From positions 14,011,955-14,075,954 of the forward strand of contig CM055108.1 of NCBI GenBank assembly GCA_029204225.1: 64,000 bases of DNA, in the 5' to 3' direction. Shown in pieces: positions 53,810 through 64,000 of the stretch. Numbering within the stretch: position 1 is the first letter of the stretch; every line of letters begins with the position of its first letter. Origin of the DNA: Diphasiastrum complanatum (taxonomy: Eukaryota; Streptophyta; Lycopodiopsida; Lycopodiales; Lycopodiaceae). The notes beneath the pieces are model-generated. The model was not told where the DNA came from. It made no database searches and saw nothing but the letters and a program-made list of their open reading frames with translations. Position numbers and translations under genes: made by a program.

Positions 53810-54955
53810 AGTGATAAATTGCTGCACAATGTCTGGGCTTTGGCAGTACTTTTTAAATTTGGTAGAGATGTACTCTCCACCGTTGTCAGACCTCAGGGCT
53901 TTGATCATCTTTCCAGTCTCTTTGCTCCTTGAAGATTTTGAAGCAATTAAAAACCTCTGAATTCTTCTTGATAAAAGACACCATAGTTCTTCTGGAGAAT
54001 TCATCAATAAAAGTTATGAAATACTTTGCATTCTTCAAAGAAGCATTCTGCATCGGGCCACAAATTCTTAATGTACAACATCTAACAATCCTCTAGCAGT
54101 ATGCTGATGGCTTGATCTGAATGGTTTCCTAGTCTATTTATCAACTATACAGTCTTGACAGACATGTAATTCGACTTTATTATCAGGATAGTCTAGATCA
54201 AGAATAGTAGAATGTTTGGACATTTGTTGTATATAAGCATGATTCAAGTGACCAAGTCTATAATGCTAAAGTAAACTTTTATCTGCTTGAATAGAAGTAC
54301 TGAGCACCTGACTAGAGGCAGAAAAGCAATGACTTAATCTATACAAGTATCCATGCCTCTTTTCGAGTGCTAGGATCTTGCCTGTCCTATCAACTACTTT
54401 GCATTGATCACATTCAAATTTTACTTTATGTCCTAGATCTGTGATTATGGTTACAGAGAGCAGGTTTGTAGACAAATTGGGTACATACATGACTTTAAAA
54501 AGTAGCTTAGACTGATCATTTGCAAAGCTTAATCTTATAGTACCTTCACCTTTAATAGCTTGTGTGCTATTGTCGCCAAGGTGAACATATTTGTTGGTAT
54601 TGTAGGGTGTATAGGACTCAAAATAGCCAATGAGACTGGCCATATGTTGAGTGGCACCGGAATCCAGAAGCCAAGAACTATCGTTGGATGCTCCTTGATG
54701 GCTGGTCATGAAGGCATCATGATCCGCTTCTTGAATTGGTTGTGGAGCTTCTGTAGCTGCATTGGCCACTTGATTTGACTGTCCCTTGATGTTGTTTTTT
54801 GCTTGTAGTATCCATCATTCTTGAATCTCGCGGTTGTTTCTCTTGCAGTATCTGCAAAACGGCTTCTTCTTAGTTTGCGGATTTGAATGTTCTTTGTGCT
54901 GTGTTGGTTTCTGGTCTTGACAGTCGAGTTTTTTTCTTTTGCCTGTCTTATTTTA
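53810..54955 (-). pseudogene. Copia-G: gag end, protease and partial integrase
   Basis: From right to left: a zinc knuckle FCRYCKRNNREIQ (about 54815-54862), with its final Cys lost. Then a clean 167-codon frame (54266-54769) with SSWLLDSGATQHMAS (protease), LLFKVMYVPNLSTNLLSV and YLYRLSHCF. Further left, interrupted by stops, are ICGPMQNASLKNAKYFITFI and IKALRSDNGGEYIS (second integrase Asp). The element is cut at about 53810, before the catalytic Glu. It is a close relative of Copia-A and shows what Copia-A lost. Confidence 0.8.
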
Positions 54956-55045
54956 CACGTAAATATGTAGACAGCATGAATGGAGGCGGATTAAAATAGG
55001 ATTTAGGAGAGTAGAAGAGATAAATCCAACACCCCCCCTTAATCT
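54956..55045 (-). repeat. Copia LTR fragment with polypurine tract
   Basis: The minus strand reads a purine/G run (AAGGGGGGG, about 55032-55040), then TGTTGGATTTATCTC, the LTR start of the Copia-A family. After only 76 bp the LTR gives way to the gag of Copia-G. It is the truncated 3' LTR of Copia-H. Confidence 0.65.
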
Positions 55046-56500
55046 GGATCCGTGAATGCCGTGATCTTTAGACTGAGCAATGCACAACATTTGTTGTGTG
55101 CATTAACACTTAATGCCTTCGTGAATATATCTACAACCATGTCCTATATTCTATAGTACGTTAAGCTCACCTCCTTGTTGAGAACCTTGCCCCTGATGTA
55201 GTGATATCTGATTTCAATGTGCTTACTCCTAGAGTAAAATCTAGGGTTGGCCGATAAGGCAATAGCACTTTGATTATCACAGAATAAAATTGCGAGGTTG
55301 TACTGATACAAATTAATGTCTGATAGTAAATTTCTCAGCCAAAACGCTTCCTTAATAGATTGAGAGACAGCAATGTATTCTGCTTCCATAGAAGAAAGTG
55401 CGATAGAGGTTTGCTTACGACTGTTCCACGAGATAGGACCGCCATTGAAGAATAATGTAAATCAAGATGTGGACTTACGATTGTCTACATCTCCTCCCCA
55501 GCTTGCATCAGAACATCCACTAAGCTGATGAAGATTGTCGTTGTTGACATCTCCATAGCAGATGCATTGGTCCATGGTAGCTTGAATATATCTCATGATT
55601 CTTATGAGAGCCTTCCAATGGGTAATGTCAGGATTAGCCATATATTGGCTGAGTGAGCTTACTGCAAAAGAGATATCTGGTCTTGTACAGTACATTGCGT
55701 ACATGAGAGATCCAAGTATCAATCGATAAGGATACTCTCTCATCTGCTCCTCTTCTTGCTTGGTCTGGGGACATTGGTCCTTTGACAAATGCAGGTCTGG
55801 ATCCATCGGTAAGTGAGCTAATTTACAATTCATTAGATTGTATCTGTTAAGAACATTGTGAAGATACCTTTGTTGAGTGATGTAAATCAGTCGTCTCACT
55901 CTGTCTCTGTGGATCTGAATGTCCAGACAGAAGTGAGCTTCACCCAGATCAGTCATGTCGAACTCTGAAAACAACATCTGTTTAGAATCCTTGACCAAAT
56001 TGGTATTGTTGCTGAAGAGCAACGTATCATCCACGTATAAGGTGATGATAATGAAGGATTGTTGCACTAACTTGGAATAGACGTTACAATCAGCAGTGCT
56101 TGGTTTGAATCTTTGTCCGATGAGGAATGTGTTGATCCTCTAAAACCAAGCTCTGGCAGACTGTTTCAAGCCGTAAACTGTTTTGTGGAGTTTATAGACA
56201 TGATTTTTCATACCTTCCAAAAAGTATCCTTCGGGCTGGATCATGTAGATGTCTTCTTTCATTCAAATAAGCTGTTTGTACATCAAGTTGATGTACTTCA
56301 AGGTCGGCAGCTACATCATAAGACATGAGTGTTTGGATTGATGAATGTTTGACTACTGGACTAAAAGTCTCGCTGTAGTCAATGTTGGGGATCTGAGTGA
56401 ATTCTAGTGCTACCAGTCTTGCCTTCCTTCATGTTGGAAATTAACCCCATAGTTGTCTCCTTGGTGAATGACTAGTTTCTATTTCATGATTCGTCCTGCA
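55046..56500 (-). pseudogene. Copia-H: reverse transcriptase and RNase H
   Basis: From right to left: a degraded RT N-terminus with VHQLDVQTAYLNE, then an intact palm (FIIITLYVDDTLLFSNN). Next come GEAHFCLDIQ, MNCKLAHLPMDPD, YPYRLILGSLMYAMYCTRPD and GDVNNDNLHQLSGCSDASWG. RNase H follows with MEAEYIAVSQSIKEAFWLRN, LFCDNQSAIALSANP and DIFTKAL. Frameshifts lie near 56160 and 56250 and stops near 55460 and 55145. Copia-F at 37 kb is a piece of the same family. Confidence 0.82.
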
Positions 56501-57130
56501 TGTTTATTGATCTTTGATCTAGAATAAGGTGAAACCTATTTTGGGTTCAAAGTCTGCTTATCTGATACCTATAGGAATCACAAACTTAGACAACCAATTT
56601 ATTTGAAAATCGTCTGCTCCGGCTGATCTCCAGCAAAGGGTAACCAATCCTGTCATAATTTCAAGTTCAGATATTAAGTTCAATAATTTGAAGTCATTGA
56701 AGACTTGGCCATCTTCAAGGACTTCCACGAAATTAGCATTTAGAACAAGTATGCAGAAATACATTACCTTCATGACAGTCTACAAAAATACTCTAGTGTC
56801 GTGACGGTCCGTAGAAATGAACTATGTTTTCAATAGCTTCGGCTTTTTTGCATTTCCCTGAAATTCAACACTTGCATAGTTCAAAAAGTTTAACTTGTAC
56901 AATTCAAAAGTTTAATTGTTTTTAAGACCTTCGGCTTTTTTTGCATTTTTCGGAAAAATGCAAAGAGAGAGAAAATTCTCGAAAGTCATCTATTTTCATA
57001 AGTTAAACTAAAGGGCACCTTCCCCTTTTTAAGGGCACCTTCAGCTTTTTTGCAAAATTTCAAAGAGAGAGAAAAATGTTGAAGGTCGTCTATTTTGAAC
57101 GAGGAACGTTCCCAGTCACTTCCCAAAATT
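56501..57130. repeat. Non-coding, with CTTCGGCTTTTTTGCA repeats
   Basis: CTTC.GCTTTTTTGCA followed by AAAGAGAGAGAAAA recurs at about 56838, 56929 and 57030, with GGGCACCTTC beside the later copies. These words resemble the CGAAGGTT-rich blocks at 58 and 61 kb. No gene supported. Confidence 0.5.
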
Positions 57131-57327
57131 TGCAAAGTGAGAGAATACGCGCAGCTGACGATGTATGCCTAGTGCGACGTCGTGACACAGAAGGCGAGTC
57201 AAGAATGACGATCTTGTTGTGTGGACGACAATGACTATGCGAACTTGAGCCTGGTGAGACTACTCGGCCGGTGCTTCTTCGTAAACTGAAAGCACAGGAT
57301 CCATGTGGAAACCATGGATTTTGTTTT

Positions 57328-58010
57328 CTAGGTGAGAAGGGCTAGAAGAGACAATAAAGAGCCAACAACGAACTGCTGCTTAGTATTGGCCTTAATAGCT
57401 CGTTTGAACTCACCAGAAACAGTCTTGAACCAGTTATATGGTCCAAGAGGGGCTTTGGCCAACTTGGCATAGGACTCCACTATCCTATGGAGGATCTGTG
57501 ATGTGATGCGGTCTTTCCTGAGGTTGCCAACCATCAAGAAGTTGTTCAATAGCTAGGCAACAGCATGTATTGAAGGCTCAGTGATGGCTTCCAGAAGGTA
57601 TCCGTCATTGGTCCAGTGCAGATCATTGGTGAGGTCAATGTATGGCTTGATGGCCTATTTTGTCTGCTTGTGATTGGGTGAGGCCTGTGTACTTGATGCT
57701 ATACCTATGGCTGCAAGGGCGGCCTCAGTGACGCGCACCTTGTGTGTTGCTCCCTGAAAAGTGATATAAAATTTGGATTTCTCTTCTTTCCACGTACTGA
57801 AGGCAAGAGTAATGAAATCCATGTTGATTCTACTGGAAAAGGCTCTCTCATGGATACCCATTGCAGTGAGCAGAGGCTCTGCAAGGGTCATCCACTAAGT
57901 GACCATGCTTGTGCTAGGAAGGATCGTGATGTCCGTTGTAGATGGAACATCACGATGGATAATATAGCGCGGAGACTGGGAAGTATTGGTAGAAGACATG
58001 ATGAGCAAAA
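57328..58010 (-). pseudogene. Unrecognised frame interrupted only by TAG codons
   Basis: One minus-strand frame stays open from about 58212 to 57328 except for TAG at 57892-57894, 57655-57657 and 57553-57555, and TAG again at 57328-57330. A likely start is MSSTNTSQSPRYIIHRDV. Later segments include FITLAFSTWKEEKSKFYITF, NDLHWTNDGYLLEAI and IVESYAKLAKAPLGPYNWF. I recognise no family. It lies downstream, in minus sense, of the gypsy pol at 58805-59960 and may be an extra ORF of that element. It resembles in general character the frame at 1549-2415. Confidence 0.4.
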
Positions 58011-58199
58011 AGGAAATGTAAGGCACATGAAAGTGTATCAGATAGCAATTCAGGAAGTTTGGAAGGCTTTGGTTGCTGAAAAAATTTGCAAGAGCTTCGC
58101 TAGCACAAGTGAGGAATGAATCGAATTCAACCAACTTATAGGTGAATTTGGTGTGTCCATTACACTGAATACTAGTTTGGCTAATCAGTTTTGAACAAA

Positions 58200-58790
58200 A
58201 ATTTGCAAGCATGTATAGTACTATGAAATTAAGCTATAAAAATCTCGGCGAAGGTTTATGAGAATCTGAACCTATCAGACAAACGTTTTTCAAGGCTAGC
58301 GAAGGATGAACCTTCACCCAGGTACTGTCATAAATGCATTTTTTCACAATTTGAACCTATAGACAACCTAATTTTGACATTTTAAGATCATCTAGTAGGT
58401 CGGAGAAGGTTAATTATGAGGTTAAGGTGCTCGGCGAAGGTTCTCAAAATGGCATATCATTGATCCTTCGTCTGACCCAAAAAACTGGAGTTCTCCTGGT
58501 CAGGAACCTTCGTCCAGCCCAAATTAGATCAATCTAGAGTGGATGTATAGTCTGAGAGTTCAGTGAAGGTTTTTGGTACTATATAGGCCACATCTGACCA
58601 AAATAGTGATTTTCTAAGTCATTTTTCATCAAAAAATTACTATGCTTTCTTTGTCCCATGCTGATGACTTTCTACCTTTTGCTCATCAATCTTTTCTTTT
58701 CTTTTTTTCTTCTTTCTTTTACTGTCTTTTTCCAAAAAACTTAGAAATTTAAATACTGAAAACAAAAAATTGGAAAATAGCTAAAATCTA
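58200..58790 (-). repeat. Gypsy-associated non-coding block rich in CGAAGGTT/AACCTTCG
   Basis: The words GGCGAAGGTT, GCGAAGGATGAACCTTC and CGGAGAAGGTTAATT recur in both orientations. It directly follows, on the minus strand, the end of Gypsy-1 pol, so it probably contains its 3' LTR. Borders are not resolved. Confidence 0.45.
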
Positions 58791-58804
58791 AAAAACCATT
58801 GAGA

Positions 58805-59960
58805 TCATGCTTGTTGAACTGGCGGAGCAGGCTGCCAAAACTTGCGTAATCGGCTGTCATTCACCGGAGTATCAAATCGTTTTCCATCCAAGTGCTCAAG
58901 AATTATTGTGCCATAGTTCAGGATTTCCTTCACCTTATACGGGCCTTCACCGATAAACTTCAACTTTCCCTTGATCAGCTTGGTTTTGTACATCAATGCA
59001 AGATCTCCTGCTTTCAGATCTTTTTTGTGCAATCGACGACCGTGCCATGCCTTGCGACGGGCTTTTTATTCTGCTAAGGCATGAACTGTCATTAATCAGG
59101 TTTCACATAATTTGTGCAACGCTTCATGATGGAGTTGTAAAGATTGATCATCATTTAAGCTTTCCATTGCTGCTATGCGTAAGGATGGGATGAAAAATTC
59201 AATCGGCATGACAACATCTTGACCATAGACTAGTTGAAAAGGTGTTTGATTTGTACTATTTTTGTAAGCAGTTCTGAATGCCCATAACACTGCATATAGT
59301 TTATGTTCCCAATCAGACCGACTTGCTTCAACTGTCTTTGTCATAATGGTGCAGACAATCTTATTAGAAGAGTCAGCTTAGCCATTCCCTTTGGGATAGT
59401 AGGGAGTGCTAAATCTGTGTATCACAAAAAAAGCTTTCAGTAAACACTTATTGTTTGATTAACAAAGTGTGTACCCCGGTCACTGACAATCTCAATCGGA
59501 CATCCAGATCTGATTATAATATTTTCATACAAAAAATTGGCCGTAGATTTCGCATCTGCAACTTTGACAGCTTTGGCTTCAATCCACTTGGTCATATAAT
59601 CACTTGCTACGATAATGTATCGGGCCTGAGATCCTTGCACGGCAGGATAAATAGGACCAATATAATCCAGTCCCCATTTTTCAAACGGTGCTTGCGATAA
59701 AACCAGATGCAAGGGTTCATAGTTTTGTCGAGTAGGCCGTCATGCTCGCTGGCAAACATCACACGTCTGAATAAAATTTTATGTGTCCTTATGAAGCAGA
59801 GGCCACCAACAACCTCATTGCAAAAGTTTGCAAATAGTAATATCTGTAGAGAAGTGTCCTCCGCCCATGCCATCATGTGAAAACATGATTAAATCTGGTA
59901 CTTCTTCATGCAGTAAAACACATCTACGTAAAATATTGTCTGATCCACGACGATACAATT
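58805..59960 (-). pseudogene. Gypsy-1 integrase and pol C-terminus
   Basis: From right to left: the zinc-binding domain with GHFSTDITICKLL and CDVCQRA, then FEKWGLDYIGPI (first Asp), YIIVASDYMTKWIEAKAVK and IEIVSDRGTHFVNQ (second Asp). Near the third acidic position, a stop and ADSSNKI replace the usual ES/ERTNK. Next are WAFRTAYKNSTNQTPFQLVYG and the GPY/F-type tail KFIGEGPYKVKEIL. This is Ty3/gypsy, not copia. Several stops (near 59710, 59780, 59455 and 59387) make it non-functional. Confidence 0.85.
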
Positions 59961-60089
59961 GTCCGACAATCAATTGATAAGGTTATAGAACATAATGACT
60001 ATACATCACAGAATAAATTCTATTCTAGCAATCAAGATAGCATGAGACAAGGAGATGCACGAATGCCCTTTGTTCGATCTCTTCTGATC

Positions 60090-60420
60090 TCCAGCCCGAG
60101 GCATTTTTTTTCTATCATTATGGAATCATCCACGAAGATACTCTGTATCACAAAATCTTTTCCTACTCTTTTTATGTAGACATTACAGTTTGGTTGTGTA
60201 GGATTGAAATCTAGAGACTTCAGAAGACTATCGAGCTTCTTATACCAAGCTCGTAATGCATGTTTTAGACCATAGATGCATCTCTGCCACCGTCAAACAT
60301 ATTGTCGATTGTCGGGGTCTTCAAATCCTTCAGGCTGTTTCATGAAGATTTCCTCCTCTAGATCTCCGTGGAAAAAGGCTGTTTTCACATCAATTTGGTA
60401 AATTTCCAGATTGTGCTATG
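60090..60420 (-). pseudogene. Copia-I reverse transcriptase fragment (inverted half)
   Basis: The minus strand reads QIDVKTAFFHGDLEEEIFMK, YGLKHALRAWYKKLD and a palm reading FVDDSIM in place of YVDD. It ends at about 60420, next to a plus-strand RNase H fragment. This is part of a single-element pol whose two halves now face in opposite directions. Confidence 0.75.
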
Positions 60421-60930
60421 ATGGACTACAAAGAAAAGGCCACACCAATGATAGCTGGTGCCAAGCTGACGAAGCAGGATTGCCCAAAAAAAGAAGAGAA
60501 AGAATTGACTCGATGGCAGGTATACCCTATCAAAATCTAATTGGTAGTTTGATGTACCTTACAATTTGTACGAGACCCGATCTAGCTTTCTCTGTTTACG
60601 CCTTAAGCCAATTCTCTTCCAATCCTGGCATGGCACATTGGCAAATGGCAAAACGAATCCTACAGTATCTTAAGGGTACCCAGAATATGAGATCAACCTA
60701 CAAAGCTGAAAACGAGAGAAAATGATTCGAGCTACACCACTACAGTGATGCAAGCTGGGCGAGCTGCATAGATGACAGCAAGTCCATAATTGGAGGATGT
60801 ACCATAGCGTGTGGAGCTGCAATCAGTTGGATATGCAAAAAAGCAAACCTTGGTAGCTCAATCTTCTTGCGAAGCTGAGTACGTCACAGCTTCAAAGGTG
60901 GTGAACAAGGTAGTTCCTTTGCAACCAATT
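60421..60930 (+). pseudogene. Copia-I RNase H fragment
   Basis: The plus strand reads IPYQNLIGSLMYLTICTRPDL, MAHWQMAKRILQYLKGTQN and, after a stop at 60722, HYSDASWASCIDDSKSIIGG. A frameshift follows. It is the portion that would follow RT in copia, but it lies in inverted orientation to the RT fragment immediately left. Confidence 0.8.
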
Positions 60931-60979
60931 ATCGCTTGTAGGCGAGACCGCCCTAATGCAGTGAAGCTATAGATCGAAG

Positions 60980-61965
60980 AGTGAAGGTTACTTCCAAACC
61001 CTTTTTTAGAAATTGAAAAAAAATTATACAAAAAAATAATAATTAAAAACCAACTTTTGCTTGGTCTACTGTATATAGATCTGACCCAAATCTACTTATA
61101 GTCAGGTCAGCGAAGGTTAATTTGAAAAATAGAAGGCTAAAGTGATTGTTCCACTAGTGGTTGGTAATATTTTGTAGAAAATTTTACACCTTTCTGCAAG
61201 AATGTCAGTTTTTTGAGAGGGACATTTTCCAGAGTCACAATCAATCCATCTTGTTATTTTTGGTAATTGGTAAGTTGGACGAACGTTAAGTCAAGGCTAT
61301 TTGTTATACTGAGCTATTTTTGTCAACAAAACTATCATTTTTTGCAAAAATAACAATATCATCTCCAACCTTCATTGACTTCTCTGAGGTTTCCAAATTT
61401 AGTGATCCATTATTTTTTAGTTTTAGTTCCATCAATGTTGTTCAAAAAGTTTAACTTAACCCTCGCCAAGATGCAAAATAGACTATTGTTCGCCAAAATA
61501 ACCTTCCTAGCTCTAGTTTTATTTGTCACATCTACCTACTATCAGACAAGCGAAGGTTAGTTCTTTCATATTTGTCAGAAACAACTAGTTAAGTGATTTT
61601 TTACTCAAAATAGTATTGAAAGCACCCTCATCGAGTTAACCTTCGCCTAGAGAACCTTCACCAGCAACATTTTTGAGGTCTGATTTATCTGATATAGCTA
61701 CTGTCAAATTTGTGAAAGATTTTGTGTTGATTTGATATTGATTCATAGAAATTTCCATTTTTCAGAATGGCGATCGCTTGATCAAGATTTATTTATTTTT
61801 TCAAATTTAGAACTTGATTATCATCAAGTGATCAAGTTTTTGTAGAAGATAGGTTATAATTGAAAAGAAAAAATTTAGATCCAATCTCGTCCAAATCTAG
61901 ATTCGATCTCATCTACAAAGTTTAACTTATAAAGTTTTCATTTTTTTGAAAGATATTCTTAAAAA
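60980..61965 (+). repeat. Gypsy-2 leader or LTR region
   Basis: Non-coding block sharing ordered phrases with 13340-14080 (for example AATAGAAGGCTAAAGTGA and TTTTTGTCAACA). CGAAGGTT/CCTTCGCC words recur. It ends at the gag start at 61966. Confidence 0.5.
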
Positions 61966-63110
61966 ATGGCTGACTTTGGAGATCTTGATCTTGATGGGCT
62001 TCATTTATGTCCTATTATTAGAAGGCCTTTGGGTTAGAATTATCTAGGTATAATAAATTATCAGATCCAATCAGATTTCTTAAAATCTTTACTGAATCTT
62101 GTAAAGTCCATGGAGAAGTTAATCCAGATTACAAACATAAACTATTTCCCATGACCTTGACTGGTGCTGCTCAAGATTGGTTTTATAATCAAGACTTGAC
62201 GGAACGATCTGACTGAGAAGTGATTTAAACTGCACTCATTATGAGATTCAAACCTTAAAAATTCTTGGACGATCCTTCTCTACTACTAAGTAAAATTAAA
62301 ATGGGAAAGAAATATATGGTGCATGATTATATTGAACGAATCAAACATTTGCGCTCTGAATGCGAACCTGATATTTTGAATGATGAGGCTCAAATAATGT
62401 GGTTTTTGGTCGGCTTACCAAAACAAATCAGACGTGAGCTTAAACGTCGCAAATAATACATCACATTGCAACAGTCAATGGATGAACAGATGGTGAGTGA
62501 ACCAAATGTGAGAATGTTGTTGTACACAACTATGCAGACAACCACAACTTTCACAACTATTGCATCCATGAACATCAATGCAACAACCGAATTGATGATG
62601 GACGAGTTCAAAAAACTTGGTCAGAAGCAACAGTTGTAGTTGGATAAGATACAATCACAGTTTGATGCAAAGTTGAAAGCGTTGGGAGAACAAAATGCTA
62701 AGATTGATAAAGCGAGTGAGAAGATGGTTAAAAATTGTCCTAGCGGAGAAAACGTTTGGTGTGTCATCTGTGCTAGAAATCACACCATGAACAAATGTCC
62801 AACAATGAAAAGACATATGACAGATACCTATTGTCATTTGTGCAATTCCAACGGACACGAGACTGTTTTTTGTTCATTCAATCCTCGAATAATCCAACAA
62901 AGATATTCTAAGTATGATTATCAAGAAAATCCTAGATGGAAAGCACCCGATGGTAAGGTCCATGGCCTTGGATTTTCGAAACCACTAGCCTTATCAGGTC
63001 CTCTACTACAACAAGCTCTTCATACCCAATTGCATCATTGCGAAGAACCCTTTAAGATGACAGAGCCTGAGGAGGGCGCAAACAGAGCTGGTCGTGAATA
63101 TTTTGTCTAG
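61966..63110 (+). pseudogene. Gypsy-2 Gag
   Basis: It begins MADFGDLDLDGLHLCPIIRR. After frame changes comes the gypsy Gag core: FLKIFTESCKVHGEVNPDYK, FPMTLTGAAQDWFYNQDL, YIERIKHLRSECEPDI and FLVGLPKQIRRELK. From 62640 a 156-codon open frame has a coiled region and two zinc knuckles, CVICARNHTMNKC (one residue short) and CHLCNSNGHETVFC. Stops near 62036, 62216 and 62454 break it. The protein would form the particle and bind RNA. Confidence 0.8.
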
Positions 63111-63572
63111 TAAGATGAATATTACATTGGGAGACTTCTTAAAGTTGGTGCCTCAAGCCCAGGAAGTATTAGCTAAAATATTGACCAAAATTGAACCAAA
63201 AGTCCAGCGGGACCCATTATATTGTGTCAGATTTGAAGAATCAAAAGAAGTACTCAATGTAGGGGTCATTTGGGAGAGCAAACATAGGAACATCACCTTG
63301 TCAATTCAACATAAACATTTTGATCGTGAGGCAACATTGATAGATGGAGGCTCATGAGTCAACCTTATTTCCACAAAATTGTGTGCCAAATGTAACCTAC
63401 AACTTTTGCAATTAAGTTGGCCGATCAGTCAACGGTTCGACCTAAAGGCATGGTGAAAGATGTACCGATAAAAATTGCTGGTATCCAATTTGTTATTACT
63501 TTTGTAGTAATGGACTTACCATAAGCGATATCAGTTTATCAGATTTTATTGAACACCCTTGGTTGCGAGTCA
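63111..63572 (+). pseudogene. Gypsy-2 aspartic protease
   Basis: The frame after gag reads ITLGDFLKLVPQAQEVLAKI, then REATLIDGGS, a TGA stop, and VNLISTKLCAKCNLQ. This is the gypsy protease flap region in which relatives have Gly at the stop. It continues to IKIAGIQFVITFVVMDLP and, in a shifted frame, EHPWLRVM. RT and RNase H of the gypsy element do not follow; copia integrase begins instead. Confidence 0.7.
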
Positions 63573-63574
63573 TG

Positions 63575-64000
63575 TAATTTTATTTTTCTTAGAAATATGT
63601 TAGCTAAAGAGATTGTTCGAGATTCTGACTGCGATAATATATCAGATCGTACAGTTTGTCAAAGTTGTATTCTAGCCAAGCATGCTAGAACTCCTTTCAA
63701 GTCTGATTTGCAACACACATCCAAAGGTGTGTTAGATATTGTGCACAACGACAAACGTGGACCCATGTAGACTCTCTCGATAGGGGGAGCAAAATACTTT
63801 CTGACCTTCATTGATAGTTATTCAAGGAGGACCGTATTTTCTAAAAAATGATTCAGAAGCCTTCAAGTATTTTCAACAATTTGAGCAAGAATCTGAGAAT
63901 CAGACTTCCAAGAAGATCAAGACTATTTGAACTGATGGTGGTGGAAAATTCATTTCTACTAAATTCAAAGATGGTTGAAAAGCCCATGGCATTCTTAAGC
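63575..64000 (+). pseudogene. Copia-J integrase, running off the window
   Basis: It reads CQSCILAKHARTPFKSDL (zinc-binding end), VLDIVHNDKRGPM (the first catalytic Asp position is shifted and damaged), GGAKYFLTFIDSYSRRT and, after frameshifts, a degenerate second-Asp block. Closest in the window to Copia-A at 11260-11600. Multiple stops; the 3' part lies beyond 64000. Confidence 0.75.

Noticed and set aside
57742-58119. A 125-codon plus-strand frame
   Set aside because: Antisense to the TAG-interrupted minus frame and lacking any motif; neither is certain, but the minus frame is longer and more protein-like.

Overview
This is a gene-poor, retrotransposon-dense stretch of a land-plant nuclear genome. 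The evidence is plant-type Ty1/copia elements primed by initiator-methionine tRNA, Ty3/gypsy remnants, an hAT DNA transposon, long (CT)n tracts, and one gene of the plant-specific ubiquitin-like phosphatidylinositol 4-kinase gamma family. I cannot name the species. The repeat load and very long intergenic distances would suit a gymnosperm, fern, lycophyte or large-genome angiosperm.

Layout. 1-1514: truncated copia 3' ends with LTRs. 1549-2415: an unrecognised broken reading frame, followed by a hairpin. 3881-13337: an old plus-strand copia (Copia-A) split by a complete minus-strand copia (Copia-B, 4916-10717), with two 1.1-kb LTRs and a near-perfect 5-bp target duplication. 17819-23859: a complete but decayed copia (Copia-C) with 276-bp LTRs, non-TG/CA ends and a TATAG target duplication. 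24483-29635: a 5.15-kb head-to-head palindrome of two 5'-truncated copia copies, with a perfect 78-bp hairpin inside one arm. 29672-31410: a deleted copia ending in a 639-bp LTR. 31411-41150: mostly non-coding, with simple repeats, minisatellites and tRNA-derived SINE-like units.

43317-45338 is the only convincing intact host gene: a 673-residue PI4K-gamma protein (PI4KG5/6/7-like), with a CT-rich, telo-box-containing promoter region. Near 47.0 kb is a short LxCxE-containing frame of uncertain status. 48317-52251 is an hAT transposon with 18-bp terminal inverted repeats. Its transposase frame is broken by two tandem tRNA-like SINE units that alternate with three copies of an 18-bp target repeat. 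The same unit-plus-target-repeat arrangement recurs at 40.65-40.97 kb. From 53.8 kb to the end lie truncated copia and gypsy pieces in both orientations, several joined as chimeras.

The mobile elements look defunct: most carry frameshifts, stops, deletions or lost catalytic residues. The most unusual observations are the tandem tRNA-like/target-repeat arrays, the copia palindrome with its internal hairpin, reiterated primer-binding-site units at a copia LTR end, and two orphan frames interrupted only by TAG codons. All calls come from reading the sequence; no database search was possible.
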